This document shows positions 33,017 to 42,004 of a stretch of DNA of 64,000 nucleotides, in pieces (the first letter of the stretch is position 1; every line of letters starts with the position of its first letter). This stretch comes from Synechococcus sp. CBW1004 (lineage in GTDB: Bacteria > Cyanobacteriota > Cyanobacteriia > PCC-6307 > Cyanobiaceae), in contig NZ_CP060397.1 of the NCBI RefSeq assembly GCF_015840715.1, forward strand, positions 1,178,001-1,242,000, given 5' to 3'. The position numbers were made by a program, and so were the translations under genes. The notes beneath the pieces were generated by a model that searched no databases, was not told the origin of the DNA, and saw nothing but the letters and a program-made list of their open reading frames with translations.

Positions 33017-34237
33017 TCAGCCATCCAGGTCTCGCAAGGCGGGGAAGCAGGCACGCAGGTGATGGTGAAGACGACGGCGGGCCTGGTTGGCATCGGCATT
33101 GGCGGCCATCCAGGCCAGGGCTCCTTCGCTGAGGCGTTGCCGCCGGTCGGGCTGGCTGCAGATGGCGGCGATCGCCGATGCGAGGGCCGGAGCCTCGTGG
33201 GGCACCAGCTGGCCGGTGCGATCGGGGATCACGAAATCCTCCGGGCCACCGCAGCGGGTGCTGACCACCGGCACGCCGCAGGCCATGGCTTCGAGCGCCG
33301 AAATGCAGAGCCCCTCCTGGTGGGAGGGAATCACGAACAGATCCCAGCGCTGCATCACGTCAGCCAGTTGGGCCTGACTCAGATAGGGGTGACAGTGCAC
33401 CGCGTCGTTCAGACCGCGAAGCTGAACAGCGTCAGCGATCAGCCGCAGGCCCTGACGCTCGCCGGTGAGCTCGAGCTGCACCGGATGGCCTTGCCGATGC
33501 AGCAGGGCCACGGCATCCAGCAGCAGGCCCAGCTGCTTGCGCGGATCGCCATAGCGCCCCGCAAAGCCAAGGCGCCAGGACACCCGGGCCTCCGGCTGGG
33601 GGCGATACAGGGCAGGATCGGGAGGCAGATACAGCACCCCATCGGTGTTGCGGCCTGAGATCTGGGCCAGCTCGCCAGCGGTGTGCTGGCTGATCGTGAG
33701 AATCCGCCCCTGAGGCGCGCGCAACACCCGGCGTTCCATGCGACGGAGCACCGGTGCGTTGAGGCTGCGGTCGAGGAGGCGGCGATGCCAGGGAAACGTG
33801 CGCAGGCGTGCATCCCGATCACCGTGCCAGGGGGTGCCCACCCAGGCCAGAAAGGGCACCGCCGCCCTCAGGTAGCGATAGGCGCAGAGGGGATTGCCAG
33901 TGGTGACCAGATGCAGATCCGCCGAGGCGATGAGGCGGCGCCAGGGGCGTGTCTCCCAGTAGTGGCTGAATTCCAGCTCCGGCAGCCAGGCTCCGACAGC
34001 TTCACCTGGAACCTGCGGCCACACCGGCTCGTGGCGTCTCCCGGGACGCCGACCGTAGAGCACACGCCACAACGGCACCGAAAGCTCCGGGCTGCAGCTC
34101 CATGGCTCGTACCAGGCGAGGGTGCTGGAGATGCCGAGAGCCGCCAGCTGCTCCACCAGCCAGCGGGTTTTGGCCGGCACTCCCCCATTGGAGGGCTGGA
34201 TGGTGCTGATCAGGGCTCGCAAGGGGGCCGGAGACAT
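33017..34237 (-). CDS. GT4 glycosyltransferase
   Basis: This 406-residue GT-B enzyme begins PLRALISTIQPSNGGVPAKTRWLVEQL. It contains ILTISQHTAGELAQISGR, LGFAGRYGDPRKQLGLLLDAVALLHRQGHPVQLELTGE, and the EX7E region SHQEGLCISALEAMACGVPVVSTRCGGPEDFV. The final DLDG overlaps the start of the interrupted GT2 gene by 8 bases, so both were translated from one transcript. It is divergent from the ABC transporter gene at 34282, with 44 bases between. The sugar is not predictable. Confidence 0.9.
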   Translation of the reverse strand: MSPAPLRALISTIQPSNGGVPAKTRWLVEQLAALGISSTLAWYEPWSCSPELSVPLWRVLYGRRPGRRHEPVWPQVPGEAVGAWLPELEFSHYWETRPWRRLIASADLHLVTTGNPLCAYRYLRAAVPFLAWVGTPWHGDRDARLRTFPWHRRLLDRSLNAPVLRRMERRVLRAPQGRILTISQHTAGELAQISGRNTDGVLYLPPDPALYRPQPEARVSWRLGFAGRYGDPRKQLGLLLDAVALLHRQGHPVQLELTGERQGLRLIADAVQLRGLNDAVHCHPYLSQAQLADVMQRWDLFVIPSHQEGLCISALEAMACGVPVVSTRCGGPEDFVIPDRTGQLVPHEAPALASAIAAICSQPDRRQRLSEGALAWMAANADANQARRRLHHHLRACFPALRDLDG

Positions 34238-34281
34238 CGGAGACTGGCGGCTGATATCGATCGGCGAACCAGGGGAACCCT

Positions 34282-36192
34282 ATGACTGCACAGGGGGTGA
34301 GCAGCCACGAAGGACGCTGGCGAGCCTCGCAGAGTTTTGCTCTGCTGCGGCGTCTCCTGCGCAGGTTGCCCCGGGCTCAGCAGCGGCAGCTGCAGGCTCT
34401 GGCCCCTAGTGCCGTGCTGGTGGCGGCTCTGGATCTCAGCCTGATCGTGCTGATCGCGCGGCTGGTGGGGGTGCTCGGCCTCGGTGGCGGCCAGCCCCTG
34501 CAGAAGCTGGTACTGGCGGTGATCACCCTGGGCTGGAGCGTGTCGCTGCTCAAGGCGGGGCTGCGGTTGTGGCAGTACCGGCTCGGTGGGCAGATCTGGC
34601 AGCAGCTGAGCAACGGCATGCTGGAGCGGCTGCTGAATCAGCCGTATCTGTTTCACCTGAACCGGAGCCGTGCCGAGCTGAGCACCCGGCTGCTTCAGCA
34701 GTTGTCGCAGGTCAGCCGCCTGGTGGTTCTGCCGGCGGTGCTTTCGATCGGCAGCGCCGCCACGGTGCTGTTGCTGGTGGCCGGGCTGCTGTGGCTGGCC
34801 GGTCCGATAGCGCTGTTGCTGATGCTGTTGGTGGCAGGCCTGTATGGCCTGTTGGTGCTGCTGTTGCGCCAACCGCTGAGGCAGCTGCAGGAGCGACAAA
34901 TGCAGGCGGAGGTGGCCGCCACAACCGAAATCCAGGAGGCTCTGGCCGCGATTCGCAGCGTGCTGCTGGAAGGGGCGCAGCCACAGGTGCTCGAGCGATT
35001 CGGACGCCTCGCCCACCAGATCGAGCAGAGCCTGGCCCTGAGCGAGGCGCTACCGCAGCTACCGAGGCTGGTGGTGGAGCCGGCGGGACTCACCGGTGTG
35101 CTGCTGCTGCTGCTGATCCCGGAGATCCGCAGCACCGGTGCGAGCACGCTGCCCTGGCTGGCGCTGATGACGGTAGCGATGCTGCGACTGGCCCAACCCT
35201 TGCAGGAACTTTCAAGAGCTCTCAACCAGTTGCAGGGGAGCGTGCCCCTGTTGCGGGAGTGCCTGGCCCTGCTCGAGCTTCCACTGCAGGAACCGATGAC
35301 CTCTGGTGCGTTGCCTGCCCGTCTGACCGTGCTTGCAACACCCAGAGCTGAACCTGAGGCAGGCATGGAGGCGAGGCAGCGCCAGAAATCCGGAAGGGAC
35401 AGGCTGCAGCAGAGAGGATCAGAGACATGGCCCGACTCCAAACCTCAATGGCGTCGACTGCAGCTGTTGGATGTGCACCTGCGCTATCCGGGCCCGAACG
35501 ACTGGATTCTGCGGGGACTCAACCTTGAGATCCGCCGGGGGGAACGGCTGGGCCTGGTGGGTGCCAGTGGGAGCGGCAAGAGCACGCTGGCTGGAGTGAT
35601 TCTCGGACTTCTGGAGCCACAAGAAGGACAACTCCTGCTGGATGGCCAACCACTGGAGGGAGCCAGGCGGCGCCACTGGCAAAGGCAATGCGCCGAAGTC
35701 AGTCAGCCGATTCGGCTCCGACACGGCAGCCTGGCAGACAACCTCTGGGGCTGGCAGGAACCCGGCGAGGACAGACGGTTGTGGGATGTATTGGCAGAGG
35801 TCGGTCTAATGGAGCTTGTGCGCCGACTTCCCCATGGTTTACAGACGGAGCTGGGCGATGAAGCCCTGCATCTCAGCGGAGGCCAACGCCAGCGGCTTGC
35901 CTTGGCCCGGGCCTTGCTGCGCCGGCCTGGTCTGCTCGTGCTGGATGAAGCCACCAGTGGCCTCGACCAGGCCGGGGAATCGGCGCTACTTGCAGACCTG
36001 GAGTCCACCACAGCTGGAAGCAGTGTGTTGGTGATCGCCCATCGGGAAATCACCATGCGACGCTGTCCGCGGCTCGCCTTGCTGCACGGCGGCGAGATCC
36101 TGACCGAAGGCCCATTTGAGGAGCTTCTGCAAGACGGCGTGAGGCTGCAGGAATTGCTGGCCCGCAGACCGAATGCATCGTCTGGCAGATAA
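34282..36192 (+). CDS. ABC transporter, fused permease and ATPase (flippase-like)
   Basis: This 636-residue protein fuses a six-helix ABC exporter membrane domain (residues ~35-330; VAALDLSLIVLIARLVGVLG, VLSIGSAATVLLLVAGLLWLA) with an ATPase. The ATPase has Walker A GASGSGKST (~427), the LSGGQRQR signature, Walker B LLVLDEATSGLD and the H-loop VIAHRE. A charged linker precedes LQLLDVHLRYPGPNDWILRGL. Such half-transporters flip lipid-linked oligosaccharides (PglK type). No Wzx flippase is visible in the window, so this is the best candidate for the translocation step. It is the only plus-strand gene among its neighbours, divergent from the GT4 gene and convergent with the membrane protein downstream. 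Confidence 0.9.
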   Translation: MTAQGVSSHEGRWRASQSFALLRRLLRRLPRAQQRQLQALAPSAVLVAALDLSLIVLIARLVGVLGLGGGQPLQKLVLAVITLGWSVSLLKAGLRLWQYRLGGQIWQQLSNGMLERLLNQPYLFHLNRSRAELSTRLLQQLSQVSRLVVLPAVLSIGSAATVLLLVAGLLWLAGPIALLLMLLVAGLYGLLVLLLRQPLRQLQERQMQAEVAATTEIQEALAAIRSVLLEGAQPQVLERFGRLAHQIEQSLALSEALPQLPRLVVEPAGLTGVLLLLLIPEIRSTGASTLPWLALMTVAMLRLAQPLQELSRALNQLQGSVPLLRECLALLELPLQEPMTSGALPARLTVLATPRAEPEAGMEARQRQKSGRDRLQQRGSETWPDSKPQWRRLQLLDVHLRYPGPNDWILRGLNLEIRRGERLGLVGASGSGKSTLAGVILGLLEPQEGQLLLDGQPLEGARRRHWQRQCAEVSQPIRLRHGSLADNLWGWQEPGEDRRLWDVLAEVGLMELVRRLPHGLQTELGDEALHLSGGQRQRLALARALLRRPGLLVLDEATSGLDQAGESALLADLESTTAGSSVLVIAHREITMRRCPRLALLHGGEILTEGPFEELLQDGVRLQELLARRPNASSGR

Positions 36193-36246
36193 TGTTGAGA
36201 GCACCCCACAACAGAAAGATCTTCAAGACAAGAGTTGAGACTCAGA

Positions 36247-37890
36247 TCACGACTTCACTGGAAGCATGGATTGAGGCGATGGGGCAAGCAACCCGGCCAA
36301 ACCGAAAGCCAACAATAGATTGATGGGAAACAACTCGGTGATGTTGAGAGTGAGACTGACGATGCCCACTGCCATCAGGAAAGGGCGAGACACAGGATCG
36401 CGGTTCCATGCCCAGAGCAGTAGTCCGTAAAAGGCCGCGACCCCGAACAGACCGCTCTGCAGCAACAGCAGCACTGGCATACCATCACTTGATCCGGAAT
36501 GGAGGGCAGACTGGGGGCCAAGGAGACTGATCAGCTGGTTGCTGTTAGCAGCAAGTCCCTGGCCGAACAACCATTGCAGCGGGCCGGCCTGAGTCATGCC
36601 CTCGACCGCAGCCTGCCAACGGCCAAGAGGCGACCGCCAAAGATCCGGGCGGCCGAGGAGGTTGGGCAGAAAAGTCATCAGAAGCACTGTCGTGGCTGCC
36701 AAGGCGAGGCGGCTCCGATGGAAGAGAGCAGGCCACTGCTGTGAAGCAGACCAGAGGAAAAGGGCCAGCAAAACGATCAGGCCGGTGCCGGAACGGGCGA
36801 GCAGCACCGAGAGCAAGGCGACGATCCACAGGCCCCGAAGCGAAACAGAAGGATCTGAACGAGTGCCCGACTGATCGATTGCAGGGCTATCCAGGCCTTC
36901 CCCAACAGAACGGTTGAGAGGTTCAGCTGAGTAGAGTCCTCCCCGATAAACTGAATCTGAGCCCATGGGTACGGCCATGAAACGTGACGAAGCTCGCGGC
37001 GGGCCGGTCTTGTGGTGGGGAAGGTAACTGATAGCGAACGCCAGCAACACGACGGCAGCCACGCCAAGGCTGTTCGGTTGTGTGAAACTGCCAACCAGCC
37101 TTGACGGGATGGCAAGACCCGCCTGCACAGATGTTCCGACTGCACTCCCCCCTACCAGTGCAGGACCGAAGGGCATGGGAAGGCCCCGCAGTGCCTCGAA
37201 CATCAGCAACGGGAGCTGCAACCAAAGCAGCCAGGATGAAGCGCGGGCCCAGTGGTGGAGCCAGTCCCGGGTTGAGAAAGGCCCGGCAGCCAACAGGGGT
37301 AGCAACCACAGCCCAGGCAAGGCGCTGACCAACAGAACCTGAACTGCCCCGAGCAGGCCGGAAGCCAGCTGATGAGCTGGAGCTTGCGGGGATTGGGCCA
37401 GCTGCAGAAGGCTAATCAGGGCCGCAAGGGCAGTGCTGATGAGCAATGGCAAAACGGGTCGAAGGCCGATCCAGCTCGGCAGGCAGGCTCGACCCATGGC
37501 GATCGAGGCGGCGAGTGGGAGGCCCAGCAATAAGAGGAATCTGGATAACTTCCAAGGCCTCCAGGGCTCTGTCGCCTCATGCAGGCGACCAAAAGATAAA
37601 GACTGAAGGCGACGAGGGCGCCATGGATGGGGACGGCGTGCGGGGCAGGCACTCACAAGGCCGGCGGGCGGACCTGCCTCAGGGCAGAACGCCTGACGTT
37701 CACGCTGATAGGGCGCAGGGTCGATCAGGCCGGTGCGTGCCAAGAAAAAAGGAGCTCCGTTGACCAGACTGATCACAACAAAGAGAAGTGCCAACAGCGT
37801 GCCGAGGCCGGATTCTGGCCGCATTCGAAGTCTGGATCTCCGGTCGCCTGTGGCGTCAGCCTCGATGGCAATCCGCTTCATCGGACGCAA
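36247..37890 (-). CDS. Polytopic membrane protein, O-antigen ligase/polymerase-like
   Basis: The 547-residue protein has about ten transmembrane segments. It has the layout of Wzy/O-antigen ligase proteins: many helices, a long periplasmic loop region and the stretch GSFTQPNSLGVAAVVLLAFAISYL, which resembles the ligase-family motif GTFGNPNxxG. Late parts such as LLQSGLFGVAAFYGLLLWAWNR also fit. A Wzy-type polymerase is the other reading; sequence alone does not separate the two. Between 36960 and 36830 lies a variable loop without hydrophobic pattern. The next gene upstream (37906) is also ligase/polymerase-like and 15 bases away. Confidence 0.75.
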   Translation of the reverse strand: MRPMKRIAIEADATGDRRSRLRMRPESGLGTLLALLFVVISLVNGAPFFLARTGLIDPAPYQRERQAFCPEAGPPAGLVSACPARRPHPWRPRRLQSLSFGRLHEATEPWRPWKLSRFLLLLGLPLAASIAMGRACLPSWIGLRPVLPLLISTALAALISLLQLAQSPQAPAHQLASGLLGAVQVLLVSALPGLWLLPLLAAGPFSTRDWLHHWARASSWLLWLQLPLLMFEALRGLPMPFGPALVGGSAVGTSVQAGLAIPSRLVGSFTQPNSLGVAAVVLLAFAISYLPHHKTGPPRASSRFMAVPMGSDSVYRGGLYSAEPLNRSVGEGLDSPAIDQSGTRSDPSVSLRGLWIVALLSVLLARSGTGLIVLLALFLWSASQQWPALFHRSRLALAATTVLLMTFLPNLLGRPDLWRSPLGRWQAAVEGMTQAGPLQWLFGQGLAANSNQLISLLGPQSALHSGSSDGMPVLLLLQSGLFGVAAFYGLLLWAWNRDPVSRPFLMAVGIVSLTLNITELFPINLLLAFGLAGLLAPSPQSMLPVKS

Positions 37891-37905
37891 CCAAACACAT
37901 GTGGA

Positions 37906-39396
37906 TCAGATGGCATCCCCTGCGCCCGGGCCGTAACCCTGCGTTTGACGAGGGAGCAAAGTGGTGGTCGGGTATGCCTGCCTTTCAAGGGCCTCCTGCT
38001 GAACCCTCAAGATCTCGGACTGTTGGTGGAGCAGACAGGGAATCGCCAGCACCGAGCCAAGGCTGATGCTGCAGAGAATCAGCACGAAGGGATCGCCATA
38101 GACCCCGGCGGCAGAGGTGAAGAAGGGGAGGTTGGAGAGGGCGAAGGCAAGTAAACCAATCTCGAACACGGCGATCGGCTTCGGCAGCAGGCGAATGAAG
38201 CGAAGATTGCGGAGTACCACCTGAAACAGTCCCGCGATGATTCCGATGATCAAGATCAGCCCCGGAATGCCAAGCTCCGCAACAACTTTACCGATGCCAC
38301 TCTCACTCACATAGATCAGGTTTGCTCCCTGAACCTGCACCTGGCCGACCTGGGCTGCACCCGTCTGGGCGAGGGAACCGACGCCGAGGCCGAGGCCACC
38401 GGAGACGTTGAGACCGGTCAGGAAGGCCCTGAGACCCAGTGCATTGAAACGCTCCCAGAGGTCGCGCGGGGCCGTGGCGGCGCGACCCACATATTCGCTG
38501 AAATCGTCTCCCAGGAGTTCAGAAGGGTCGAGAAGCAAGATGATTGCAGCCAGGCCAGCGGAGGCCACCACCGCACCGAGCAGCTGGCGACGACTGCTGG
38601 TGCTGCCGTATCGGCTCAGCAGCAAGACAAACAAACCAATGAAAACAACAAACTGCACAATGGCCTTGCGTCGGCCAGTGAATAAACTGATTGTGGCGAG
38701 ACTTGCCGCAAGGATGAGCCACCGGTTGCGGGAGGCTCCTCTGAAACCGGAAAAGGCGAAGATCACCGCTATGCAGGCGGCGATGGTGAGGTGAATCGCG
38801 GCGATGTCTGTACTGCGCCAAAGGCCGATAGCACCAGTTGTGTAAAATCCGTAGCGGAAATGAATCAACTGGGCGCCGCCGATGGCGTCAAAAAGAGGCA
38901 CATCGACCCCGCGATAATCAAGCAGCGCGGTGAACGCGAACAGGGAGGAGAACGTGAGATAAAGCTGCAGCAGCCGGCGCAGCATGAGCTGATCACGGCC
39001 CAGCTGGAATCCCACCCAGAGGCCCAGCAGCGGAGCCAGGTAGAAGCCCATCCCGATCATCACACGGATCGGCAAGCCCCAGCGAAGCAGGCCATTGAGC
39101 GCCTGAAGAGCCAGGAACAATAGAAGCGGCGTCACCCAGGCGACGAGGCCAGGCTTGCTGGCAAACATGAGGGGCAGCTCCAGGCTGCCGCGTCTCTGAT
39201 ACAGCACAATGGCGCTGCCGACAAAAGCGATCAGAGCGAGGCCCACATACAGGGCAGGCTGATCGGGGGTGAGCTTGCGGATCGGATCCTGGGCGAAGCC
39301 CATCACAACAGTGAGAAGAAGCCCCTTACGCCAGTCGCCGCTGACCAGAACCAGGGCGAGGGAGGCCAGCAGAAGGGCAAGCAGAAGGTTGATCAC
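37906..39396 (-). CDS. Polytopic membrane protein, O-antigen polymerase-like
   Basis: The start is a GTG at 39396 that overlaps the stop of the upstream GT4 gene (GTGA); the longer open frame adds Arg-rich residues with no support. The resulting 496-residue protein has about 11 membrane helices beginning INLLLALLLASLALVLVS. It includes SLATISLFTGRRKAIVQFVVFIGLFVLLL with the charged GRRK loop, and a periplasmic loop of about 70 residues containing GLGVGSLAQTG. Topology and position fit an exopolysaccharide polymerase or ligase (EpsG/Wzy type). The charged C-terminal tail is cytoplasmic. Confidence 0.75.
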   Translation of the reverse strand: MINLLLALLLASLALVLVSGDWRKGLLLTVVMGFAQDPIRKLTPDQPALYVGLALIAFVGSAIVLYQRRGSLELPLMFASKPGLVAWVTPLLLFLALQALNGLLRWGLPIRVMIGMGFYLAPLLGLWVGFQLGRDQLMLRRLLQLYLTFSSLFAFTALLDYRGVDVPLFDAIGGAQLIHFRYGFYTTGAIGLWRSTDIAAIHLTIAACIAVIFAFSGFRGASRNRWLILAASLATISLFTGRRKAIVQFVVFIGLFVLLLSRYGSTSSRRQLLGAVVASAGLAAIILLLDPSELLGDDFSEYVGRAATAPRDLWERFNALGLRAFLTGLNVSGGLGLGVGSLAQTGAAQVGQVQVQGANLIYVSESGIGKVVAELGIPGLILIIGIIAGLFQVVLRNLRFIRLLPKPIAVFEIGLLAFALSNLPFFTSAAGVYGDPFVLILCSISLGSVLAIPCLLHQQSEILRVQQEALERQAYPTTTLLPRQTQGYGPGAGDAI

Positions 39397-40646
39397 GGCG
39401 TCGGCGCTGGTCTTGCAATCTCGGCGCCATCCTCGATGGCTGAGGCAGAGCGGAGAGGTCTCTCGCCTGAGAGGATGGAAAGGTAGGTTTCTTCCAGCCT
39501 CATGGCGATGGCTGGCCAACTGTAGGCACGGGTGGCGAGGTCAAGGGCGGCGGCTCGCATTGCCGCTGGCGGGCCCGCCAGGGCCGCCTCCAGCGCCTGG
39601 CTGAGCGCGAGAGGCTCGCTGTCGCAGACATGCCCTGCCTGGGCAGCGGCAATGGCCTCGGACACGGCCACACCTGGACTGAGAATCGTGGGCGTACCTG
39701 CAGCCAGGGCCTCGATGGCAGCAATTCCGAAGTTTTCCGAGGCAGAGGGCAGGACGAACCAGTCGGCCCGGCGCAGGGCCTGCCATTTGGCCTCACCCTC
39801 CAGGAAGCCCAGCCACCGGCAGCGGCCGGCAAGGCCGAGAGCTGCAGCCTGCCTGTGCAGGGTGTTGAGATAGGAGGGCTCACCAGTGCCCGCAATCTGA
39901 AGCTGCCAGGCAGCCTCGGGCTGACGCTGTTGCAGGAGGGCTAGGGCCTCCAGCAGCATCTCCAGCTGCTTCTTGGGATGCAGGCGTGAGAGAAACAGAA
40001 ACACCGGCCCTATCAGGGGATCACGAAGGCCGGCAGCTGGTGTCTGATTGGGGGCGTTGGTCGGCGAGGAAGGCGGCAGTACACCCAGCGGCAACACGAA
40101 GCTGGGGCTTCCAAGGCCTAGATCCGCGGCCTCCTCGCGCTCTGCTTCGGTGGTGAAGTGCAAGGCGGCGGCACCTTCAAGGTTGCGACGCTCGATCAGG
40201 CGCAGCAGGAGCTGCTTGCGCCGCGGGCTGCGGGCCAGGCTCCAGCGACACAACTGGCCGATGGTGCTGACCACGTAAGGAACTCCAGCTCGGCGGGCCT
40301 GAGCCATTGCCGAAGTAGACGGCCACGAGAACATGGCATGCACGTGCAGCAGGTCGTAGTCCCGCAGGTGGGCGGCCAGCCATCGATTGAGCGCCGGGCT
40401 GACGGCATACTCGCGCAGGGGTTGCAGCGGCGGGCTCCAGCGGTTGAAGGCCAACACCGGCACGCCATTGCGTTCAGACCAGTGGCCATGCGGAAGGGAT
40501 GTGTCTAAGCCCGGGCCATCGTCGTTGGTGGTGAGAATACTGACATCACACCCAATAAAGCTCAGCTCCGAAGCCATCTCTAAAACCGCAACACTGGGTC
40601 CACCACGACGGAGACTAATTGAGGGAATCACATGAAGAATTCTCAT
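39393..40646 (-). CDS. GT4 glycosyltransferase
   Basis: The start at 40646 gives MRILHVIPSISLRRGGPSVAVLEMASELS, the standard opening of the family. Further motifs are DYDLLHVHAMFSWPSTSAMAQARRAGVPYVVSTIGQL, FLFLSRLHPKKQLEMLLEAL and the EX7E region SASENFGIAAIEALAAGTPTILSPGVAV. The ATG at 40718 would add 24 residues without support. The stop overlaps the downstream membrane protein start by 4 bases. The 206 bases upstream (to the IS630 at 40853) contain the promoter region and a HIP1 site at 40812; no gene is seen there. Confidence 0.92.
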   Translation of the reverse strand: MRILHVIPSISLRRGGPSVAVLEMASELSFIGCDVSILTTNDDGPGLDTSLPHGHWSERNGVPVLAFNRWSPPLQPLREYAVSPALNRWLAAHLRDYDLLHVHAMFSWPSTSAMAQARRAGVPYVVSTIGQLCRWSLARSPRRKQLLLRLIERRNLEGAAALHFTTEAEREEAADLGLGSPSFVLPLGVLPPSSPTNAPNQTPAAGLRDPLIGPVFLFLSRLHPKKQLEMLLEALALLQQRQPEAAWQLQIAGTGEPSYLNTLHRQAAALGLAGRCRWLGFLEGEAKWQALRRADWFVLPSASENFGIAAIEALAAGTPTILSPGVAVSEAIAAAQAGHVCDSEPLALSQALEAALAGPPAAMRAAALDLATRAYSWPAIAMRLEETYLSILSGERPLRSASAIEDGAEIARPAPTP

Positions 40647-40852
40647 CAATTCCTCAGCAAAGCAAGCGAACCATTGAAATACGTTGCCGGACCACGCATG
40701 GAAAAAGTGTCGGCACAATGCCCGACAAGAGACATTGGAACGAGGCTTTCAGCATACAGCGATCAAGTCGATTTAGCGCATAAAGTAATACAAAAGGCTA
40801 ACAGGCACGCAAGCGATCGCACAAATCAGCGTTAGGCCCTAACATTCAGCGC

Positions 40853-42003
40853 TAGTGTGCCGTCCCGCAAATAGCCGCTACAATATGAAGTGCCTCCCGA
40901 GGGGGTCGTTTCATGCCAAGCGGGCGCCCCATGGCTCCTCTGGAGCTGTCGGCTGATGAGGCCAGCCAGCTCCAGAGCCTGGCTGGATCAAGGTCCTTGC
41001 CCCATTCGATCGTTCAGCGGGCGCAGATCGTCCTGGCCTGCGCAGCTGGTGACACCAACACCTCAGTTGCCAAGCGATTTGGCGTTCGCAGCGCAACGGT
41101 GGGCAAATGGCGGCAGCGCTACCTCGATCTGGGGATCGAGGGGCTGCACGACGAGCTCCGTTCAGGCCGCCCGCGGACCTATGAGGACGACACGGTGGCG
41201 GAGGTGATCAACCGAGCCCTGCAGAGCAAGCCAACCGATGGCAGCACGCACTGGAGCGCTCGGACTTTGGCCGCAGAAACAGGGATCTCCAAGTCCACGG
41301 TTCACCGCTGGCTGCAGACCTTCTCGCTCCAGCCCCACCGGCAGAAATCGTTCAAGCTCTCCACCGATCCGTTCTTTGTGGAGAAGGTTCGGGACATCGT
41401 TGGCCTGTACCTGAACCCGCCCGACAAGGCGATGGTGCTCTGCGTCGACGAGAAGACGCAGATCCAGGCCCTCGACCGCACCCAACCGCTGCTGCCCATG
41501 GGGCTGGGCTACGTGGAGGGTGTGACGCATGACTACATCCGCCACGGCACCACGACCCTGTTTGCCGCGCTGGACGTGGCGACCGGTGAGGTAATCACTC
41601 AGTGCAAACCCCGGCACCGCCACCAGGAGTTCCTGGGGTTCCTCAGGCAGATCGAGAAGTCCGTCCCCGAGGATCTGGACCTGCACTTGATCGTGGACAA
41701 CTACTGCACCCACAAGCACGCCAAGGTGCGTGCCTGGCTGGCCCAGCGTCCCCGTTTCCACGTCCACTACACCCCCACCTACGCCTCCTGGCTCAACCAG
41801 GTGGAGCGCTGGTTTGGACTGATCACCCAGCGGGCAATCCGGCGCGGCAGCTTCTCCAGCGTCAAAGAGCTGATCGCCAGGATCGAGCAGTTTGTGGCCG
41901 CCTACAACACGACCAAGGCCCCGTTCAACTGGACGGCGACAGCTGACTCAATCCTGGAGAAGCTCCAGCGGCTTTGTGCGCAAATCTCTGGGACGGCACA
42001 CTA
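40853..42003 (+). mobile_element. IS630-family insertion sequence, copy 2
   Basis: The same 1151-bp element as at 31590, in the same orientation, with matching inverted repeats. It lies between the GT4 gene and an IS5 element. The left flank reads ...AGCGC before the TA. The right TA is now followed by a G that belongs to the CTAG target of IS5. It appears intact, so it may be the source or a product of recent transposition. Confidence 0.95.
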
Positions 42004-42004
42004 G
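40913..42004 (+). CDS. IS630-family transposase, copy 2
   Basis: This 363-residue protein has the same sequence as copy 1, including the two helix-turn-helix regions and the D-D-E residues (VDEKTQ, IVDNYCTH, NQVERWFG). Again the stop TAG is composed of the target TA and a flanking G (42004). The upstream leader differs from copy 1 by one base. Confidence 0.95.
   Translation: MPSGRPMAPLELSADEASQLQSLAGSRSLPHSIVQRAQIVLACAAGDTNTSVAKRFGVRSATVGKWRQRYLDLGIEGLHDELRSGRPRTYEDDTVAEVINRALQSKPTDGSTHWSARTLAAETGISKSTVHRWLQTFSLQPHRQKSFKLSTDPFFVEKVRDIVGLYLNPPDKAMVLCVDEKTQIQALDRTQPLLPMGLGYVEGVTHDYIRHGTTTLFAALDVATGEVITQCKPRHRHQEFLGFLRQIEKSVPEDLDLHLIVDNYCTHKHAKVRAWLAQRPRFHVHYTPTYASWLNQVERWFGLITQRAIRRGSFSSVKELIARIEQFVAAYNTTKAPFNWTATADSILEKLQRLCAQISGTAH

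Larger units (their letters stand above)
31096..33024 (-). pseudogene. GT2 glycosyltransferase (WaaE-like) split by IS630
   Basis: The N-terminal part (33024 down to 32741) reads MAEALNQVTPLILTFNEEANIGRTL, RRIVVVDSGSSDRTLEIL, CNFGLGLITTPWCLSLDADHGITSAF. The C-terminal part (from 31589 down to 31096) reads SEMAALLAQAGPEVDAVLTPFRYLVYGKPLRG and continues to WRGWFYAFQRMYVEILL. Between them is an IS630 element at a duplicated TA. Removing the element with one TA joins the frame without change (AFTSEMAALL), giving a complete WaaE/KdtX-type transferase of about 258 residues. The gene is therefore interrupted but otherwise undamaged. The stop of the upstream GT4 overlaps its start (33017). Confidence 0.88.
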
